Shown here: piece by piece, positions 33,699-36,261 of the stretch | Numbering within the stretch: position 1 is the stretch's first letter | How the letters are laid out: each line of letters starts with the position of its first letter | NCBI GenBank assembly: GCA_019634365.1 | Contig: JAHQVM010000102.1 | Location: 1 to 36,261 of the forward strand | DNA: 36,261 bases | Reading direction: 5' to 3' | Origin: Flavobacteriaceae bacterium | GTDB taxonomy: Bacteria; Bacteroidota; Bacteroidia; Flavobacteriales; Flavobacteriaceae | Translations under genes and position numbers: made by a program | The notes under the pieces: generated by a model | What the model was told of the DNA's origin: nothing | Databases searched by the model: none | The model's input: the letters and a program-made list of their open reading frames with translations, nothing else

Positions 33699-34667
33699 TT
33701 ATGCCTCTACTGTTTCCTTACTTTCTACCGCCGCTAGATAACGCTCCGCATCCAAGGCCGCCATACATCCCGTTCCTGCCGCTGTTACTGCCTGACGGTA
33801 TTCTTTATCCTGTACATCACCACTGGCAAAAACACCTGGCCTGTTGGTTTTTGTGGACTTTCCTTCGGTAATGATATAACCGGTATCGTCCATATCGATT
33901 TGTCCTTTGAAGATGTCTGTATTTGGTTTATGACCAATGGCAACAAACAGTCCAGTGATTGCAATTTCCTCCTTCTCACCCGTCTGGTTGTTCTTCATGC
34001 GTAGACCTTCTACTACCATATCGCCTAACACTTCATCTACTTCGGTGTTATAGCGCAGGTCAATGTTCTTGGCAGCATTCACCCTATGCTGCATCGCTTT
34101 GGAAGCTCGCATCTCATCACGGCGTACCAACATGGTAACCTTGTTACAGATATTAGCCAAATACGTTGCCTCTTCAGCAGCGGTATCTCCACCACCCACA
34201 ATAGCAACATCCTGTCCTTTATAGAAGAAACCATCACAAACGGCACAGGCAGAAACTCCACCTCCACGCAATCGCTGTTCACTTTCAAGACCAAGGTACT
34301 TTGCTGTGGCTCCCGTAGAAATGATTACTGTTTCGGCTTCGATTTCGGTCGTTCCATCCACGGTTACCTTATGGATTCCACCCATTTCGTCACTTAAGTC
34401 CACCGAGGTTACCATACCGATTCTAACTTCGGTACCAAAACGTTCGGCTTGTTGCTGCAGTTGCACCATCATGGTGGGTCCATCGATCCCTTCTGGATAT
34501 CCTGGGAAATTATCAACCTCGGTAGTTGTGGTAAGCTGCCCTCCGGGTTCCATTCCCGTATACATTACGGGCTTAAGATCTGCTCTAGCAGCATAAATTG
34601 CCGCTGTATATCCTGCAGGTCCCGACCCGATTATCAAACATTTTATTCTTTCAATTGTTTCTGACAT
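33699..34667 (-). CDS. trxB: Thioredoxin reductase
   Basis: Flavoprotein of 322 residues. The FAD motif CLIIGSGPAGYTAAIYAARA is at the N-terminus, the redox-active CAVC (C141/C144) lies in SACAVCDGFFYKG, and the NADPH motif VGGGDTAAEEATYL follows. ASGDVQDKEYRQAVTAAG closes the FAD site. It transfers electrons from NADPH to thioredoxin. Transcribed alone; the upstream 103 bp contains TACTTTTA as a possible -7 element. Confidence 0.96.
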   Translation of the reverse strand: MSETIERIKCLIIGSGPAGYTAAIYAARADLKPVMYTGMEPGGQLTTTTEVDNFPGYPEGIDGPTMMVQLQQQAERFGTEVRIGMVTSVDLSDEMGGIHKVTVDGTTEIEAETVIISTGATAKYLGLESEQRLRGGGVSACAVCDGFFYKGQDVAIVGGGDTAAEEATYLANICNKVTMLVRRDEMRASKAMQHRVNAAKNIDLRYNTEVDEVLGDMVVEGLRMKNNQTGEKEEIAITGLFVAIGHKPNTDIFKGQIDMDDTGYIITEGKSTKTNRPGVFASGDVQDKEYRQAVTAAGTGCMAALDAERYLAAVESKETVEA

Positions 34668-34770
34668 AACTGTAAATTCTTCAGTAAAATAGTATGCTGT
34701 AAAAGTAGTAACTTTAGGTAAAACCTTACACGAAAGTTATTAAGAAAAACAATGAGGTTATTAATAATGA

Positions 34771-35223
34771 CTATTGCCCTCGCTTCGGGAAAAAACGCCC
34801 TGTAGTGGCCATATAATCCTTGTATTCGGTAAAACGATCCTGGAGCATGCGCTCTTCGTAATTACTTTTAAAATATAGGACCATCCATAGCACCGCCGTA
34901 ACCGATAATTTGAAAACTGATAAAGAGTAGAGAGCGTATGACAGCATCGACAACAATATTCCTGCATAAATAGGATGACGCACATACCTGTAAATACCAG
35001 TAGATATTAGGGTGGAGTTGGATTTGGGGGAAGGAAAGGGTGTTAGGTTTTCATTCAAATTCAATATTCCCAGCAATACAACCAGCAATCCCGTAACCGT
35101 GAGCCCTATAAATATATAGCATATCCAACTAGGGATTTCGGGTGAAAAAAGGGGCCATTCCATACCAAAATAGGCAGCAAAAAGTAAAAACTGGGCAAGT
35201 ACAAAAAGGATGTCCTTCTTCAA
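34771..35223 (-). CDS. Isoprenylcysteine-carboxyl-methyltransferase-like membrane protein
   Basis: Membrane protein of about 150 residues with four to five helices. The C-terminal signature STGIYRYVRHPIYAGILLS and SNYEERMLQDRF is typical of ICMT/PEMT-like methyltransferases. The start is taken as TTG at 35223 (MKKDILFVLAQFLLF). The frame is open up to an ATG at 35394, but that 57-residue extension has no family pattern and contains a good -7 element (35244-35251). The methyl acceptor is unknown. Confidence 0.75.
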   Translation of the reverse strand: MKKDILFVLAQFLLFAAYFGMEWPLFSPEIPSWICYIFIGLTVTGLLVVLLGILNLNENLTPFPSPKSNSTLISTGIYRYVRHPIYAGILLSMLSYALYSLSVFKLSVTAVLWMVLYFKSNYEERMLQDRFTEYKDYMATTGRFFPKRGQ

Positions 35224-35243
35224 AGGGTCAAAATTTGAAAGAT

Positions 35244-35251
35244 CAAAAATA
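35244..35251 (-). promoter_or_regulatory. Promoter -7 element of the ICMT-like gene
   Basis: TATTTTTG in gene orientation matches TAnnTTTG and lies 20 bp before the TTG start, supporting the shorter gene. Confidence 0.5.
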
Positions 35252-35502
35252 GCTAAAATTATGGAAGTGAAATTATAAAAATGTGTACCCTTTTCTGAAT
35301 AATTAATCCCTAGTGAACCCATAGATTTTAGGTCTAAATTCTTTGGACAAGAAAAGGTAGCAACATATCGAAAACACAAATTTTGCCCATTCATTTTGCA
35401 TTTTATCTATAGATATTGATCCTCGAACTGAATGCTCGGATATCATTCCTTTTGAACCTCACCGATGTTGGAGCCCAAAAAACCTACGGATAGGATTACA
35501 TT

Positions 35503-35655
35503 ATGGTGTGGATGATCATTTTTATATGCTTACAATTTGCCTTGATTACTTGGCTGATACTTTGGCTCATAGGTATTGGAAAGCATAATAAGACGATGAA
35601 GAAAAAACTAAACGGTAATAAAATGAAAACACATTCAACTAATGGGAAAAAATAG
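35503..35655 (+). CDS. Possible small membrane protein (50 aa)
   Basis: Open frame of 50 codons, MVWMIIFICLQFALITWL then a second hydrophobic part to residue 26, and a lysine-rich hydrophilic tail (KHNKTMKKKLNGNKMK). One transmembrane helix with a basic cytoplasmic tail is typical of small bacterial membrane proteins. It sits in the otherwise empty 415-bp interval between the ICMT-like gene and tRNA-Pro and is followed 56 bp later by a terminator. No family is recognised. Confidence 0.45.
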   Translation: MVWMIIFICLQFALITWLILWLIGIGKHNKTMKKKLNGNKMKTHSTNGKK

Positions 35656-35711
35656 TAAATACGAATAGGTTAATCCGCTTCTATTCATGAGTCAAGACGA
35701 GAAGTGTATGG

Positions 35712-35743
35712 AAGGATTCGGTGTCATGCCGGATTCTTTTTTT
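35712..35743 (+). terminator. Intrinsic terminator upstream of tRNA-Pro
   Basis: Stem AAGGATTCGG / CCGGATTCTT with two G-U pairs, seven-base loop, then a T run. It supports transcription of the preceding 50-codon frame. Confidence 0.7.
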
Positions 35744-35810
35744 ATTTAAGTTCTATGATGCATTGTGCAACTCCATAAAATGATTATTTTTGCAGACGTT
35801 TTTCTTAAAA

Positions 35811-35885
35811 CGGGATGTGGCGCAGCCCGGTTAGCGCACACGCCTGGGGGGCGTGGGGTCGCAGGTTCAAATCCTGTCATCCCGA
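35811..35885 (+). tRNA. tRNA-Pro (anticodon GGG)
   Basis: Complete cloverleaf: acceptor CGGGATG / CATCCCG with discriminator A, D arm GCGC...GCGC, anticodon stem CACGC / GCGTG with loop CTGGGGG (anticodon GGG), and T arm GCAGG-TTCAAAT-CCTGT. CCA is not encoded. A terminator follows 7 bp later. Confidence 0.95.
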
Positions 35886-35891
35886 CTCAAT

Positions 35892-35924
35892 AAAAAGTGA
35901 TTTGTGAAAGCAAATCACTTTTTT
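35892..35924 (+). terminator. Terminator of tRNA-Pro
   Basis: Perfect stem AAAAAGTGATTTG / CAAATCACTTTTT with loop TGAAAG and T run. Confidence 0.9.
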
Positions 35925-35974
35925 GTTCCTGAAAGCGAAATAAACGCAGTTGAATTGAGCTGAGGGGAACAAAA

Positions 35975-36050
35975 AAGGATGAGGGCGGCAGCCTTCACTT
36001 TTAATTGGCAACGAGGGTTTATCGGGATTCTGTAAATCCTGTCATCCCGA
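35975..36050 (+). pseudogene. Decayed tRNA-Pro copy
   Basis: The 3' part AAATCCTGTCATCCCGACTC is identical to the end of the functional tRNA-Pro, and the 5' part (GGATGAGGGCGGCAGCC) resembles its acceptor and D arm. The length is 76 against 75 bases. The anticodon stem and loop and two acceptor pairs are lost, so it cannot fold. It is followed by a near-identical copy of the tRNA terminator. Confidence 0.65.
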
Positions 36051-36057
36051 CTCAATT

Positions 36058-36090
36058 AAAAGTGATTTGTGAAAGCAAATCACTTTTTTT
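36058..36090 (+). terminator. Duplicate of the tRNA-Pro terminator
   Basis: Stem AAAAGTGATTTG / CAAATCACTTTT with the same TGAAAG loop as the terminator at 35892-35924, and a T run. Confidence 0.88.
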
Positions 36091-36110
36091 ATTTCTGAAA
36101 AAACTGTTGC

Positions 36111-36159
36111 GTTCACGCAATTAGGCTTGAAGGTAAAAAGTTAACGCGCAAGCGTGAAC
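36111..36159. repeat. Paired short palindromes
   Basis: GTTCACGC (36111-36118) and GCGTGAAC (36152-36159) are inverted copies 33 bp apart. Each is also part of a small hairpin of its own (TTGCG-TTCA-CGCAA and ACGC-GCAA-GCGT). Located between the tRNA pseudogene and the partial gene at the edge. Confidence 0.5.
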
Positions 36160-36161
36160 TA

Positions 36162-36261
36162 TTATTGAACATTTGATAACCGAACCATCGCTTTTAAATT
36201 CTTCTCAATATGCTCGCGATCCATGGCATCTATAATATTGGAAACATAGAACTGTCGTCGG
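36162..36261 (-). CDS. C-terminal end of a partial gene
   Basis: Open minus-strand frame entering from the right edge and ending at TAA (36164-36162). The visible residues include RRQFYVSNIIDAMDREH and end VRLSNVQ. About 32 residues are visible, amphipathic and helical. Too little to assign a family; the gene continues beyond the window. Confidence 0.5.
   Translation of the reverse strand, partial: RRQFYVSNIIDAMDREHIEKNLKAMVRLSNVQ

Noticed and set aside
34668-34700. Two CTGT words upstream of trxB that resemble the LytTR half-sites
   Set aside because: They are 27 bp apart rather than 21 and lack the flanking CGAA bases, so they do not fit the regulon architecture.
1-36261. Mobile elements, CRISPR arrays, restriction or toxin-antitoxin systems
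   Set aside because: No transposase, integrase, regularly spaced direct repeats or recognisable defence genes were seen on either strand.

Overview
The window is chromosomal DNA from a marine-type member of the Flavobacteriaceae (Bacteroidota). The evidence is a T9SS type A sorting domain, a TonB-dependent receptor with an N-terminal carboxypeptidase-regulatory-like domain, GIN-domain and 2TM-domain proteins, DUF2141 proteins, promoter -7 elements of the Bacteroidota form TAnnTTTG, and flavobacterial REP-like GAGCGCAGTCG repeats. No phage, IS element or CRISPR array is visible.

Region 1 (1-7100, minus strand) is the most interesting part. It holds a LytTR response regulator, four tandem stand-alone 2TM-domain proteins, a LytS-like histidine kinase with its own C-terminal 2TM domain, a periplasmic TPR-like protein, an unlisted 44-residue membrane peptide, a secreted DUF2141 protein and a TonB-dependent receptor. 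Each of the three transcription units is preceded by a pair of ACAGTTCGG-like direct repeats exactly 21 bp apart, the classic geometry of a LytTR binding site. These sit 33-34 bp upstream of a -7-like element and about 66-98 bp upstream of the start codon. A fourth pair with the same geometry precedes a second DUF2141 gene at 24.9 kb. The window therefore appears to show a self-contained, autoregulated regulon: sensor, regulator, membrane accessory proteins, outer-membrane receptor and two secreted proteins.

Region 2 (7.2-17.5 kb) holds a DUF1801/YdeI protein, a membrane adenylate cyclase followed by a small internally repeated exported protein, REP-like repeats, a type II NADH dehydrogenase, an ECF sigma factor with a membrane partner, a variant PlsC-like acyltransferase, a NudL-like Nudix hydrolase diverging by 2 bp from a lipoprotein cyclophilin, and a pair encoding a GIGT-repeat surface protein and an M43-like metalloprotease with a T9SS signal.

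Region 3 (17.5-25.4 kb) holds a TRIC-type channel and RDD protein, divergent from a SpoIIM-like / DUF4129 / DUF4350 / MoxR / DUF58 operon, then a DoxX-like protein and the second DUF2141 gene. Region 4 (25.5-36.3 kb) holds oxyR with both redox cysteines, a small conserved protein, an AIM24-like protein, a Gfo/Idh/MocA oxidoreductase with a DUF4442 thioesterase-like protein, a DUF4870 / 59-residue protein / PadR / PspC / GIN operon, an NTF2-like protein, trxB, an ICMT-like methyltransferase, a possible 50-residue membrane protein, tRNA-Pro(GGG) with a decayed second copy, and the end of a partial gene at the right edge.

Product names come from motif recognition by eye; no database search was run. 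Start codons were adjusted where extended N-termini overlap promoter elements or neighbouring genes.
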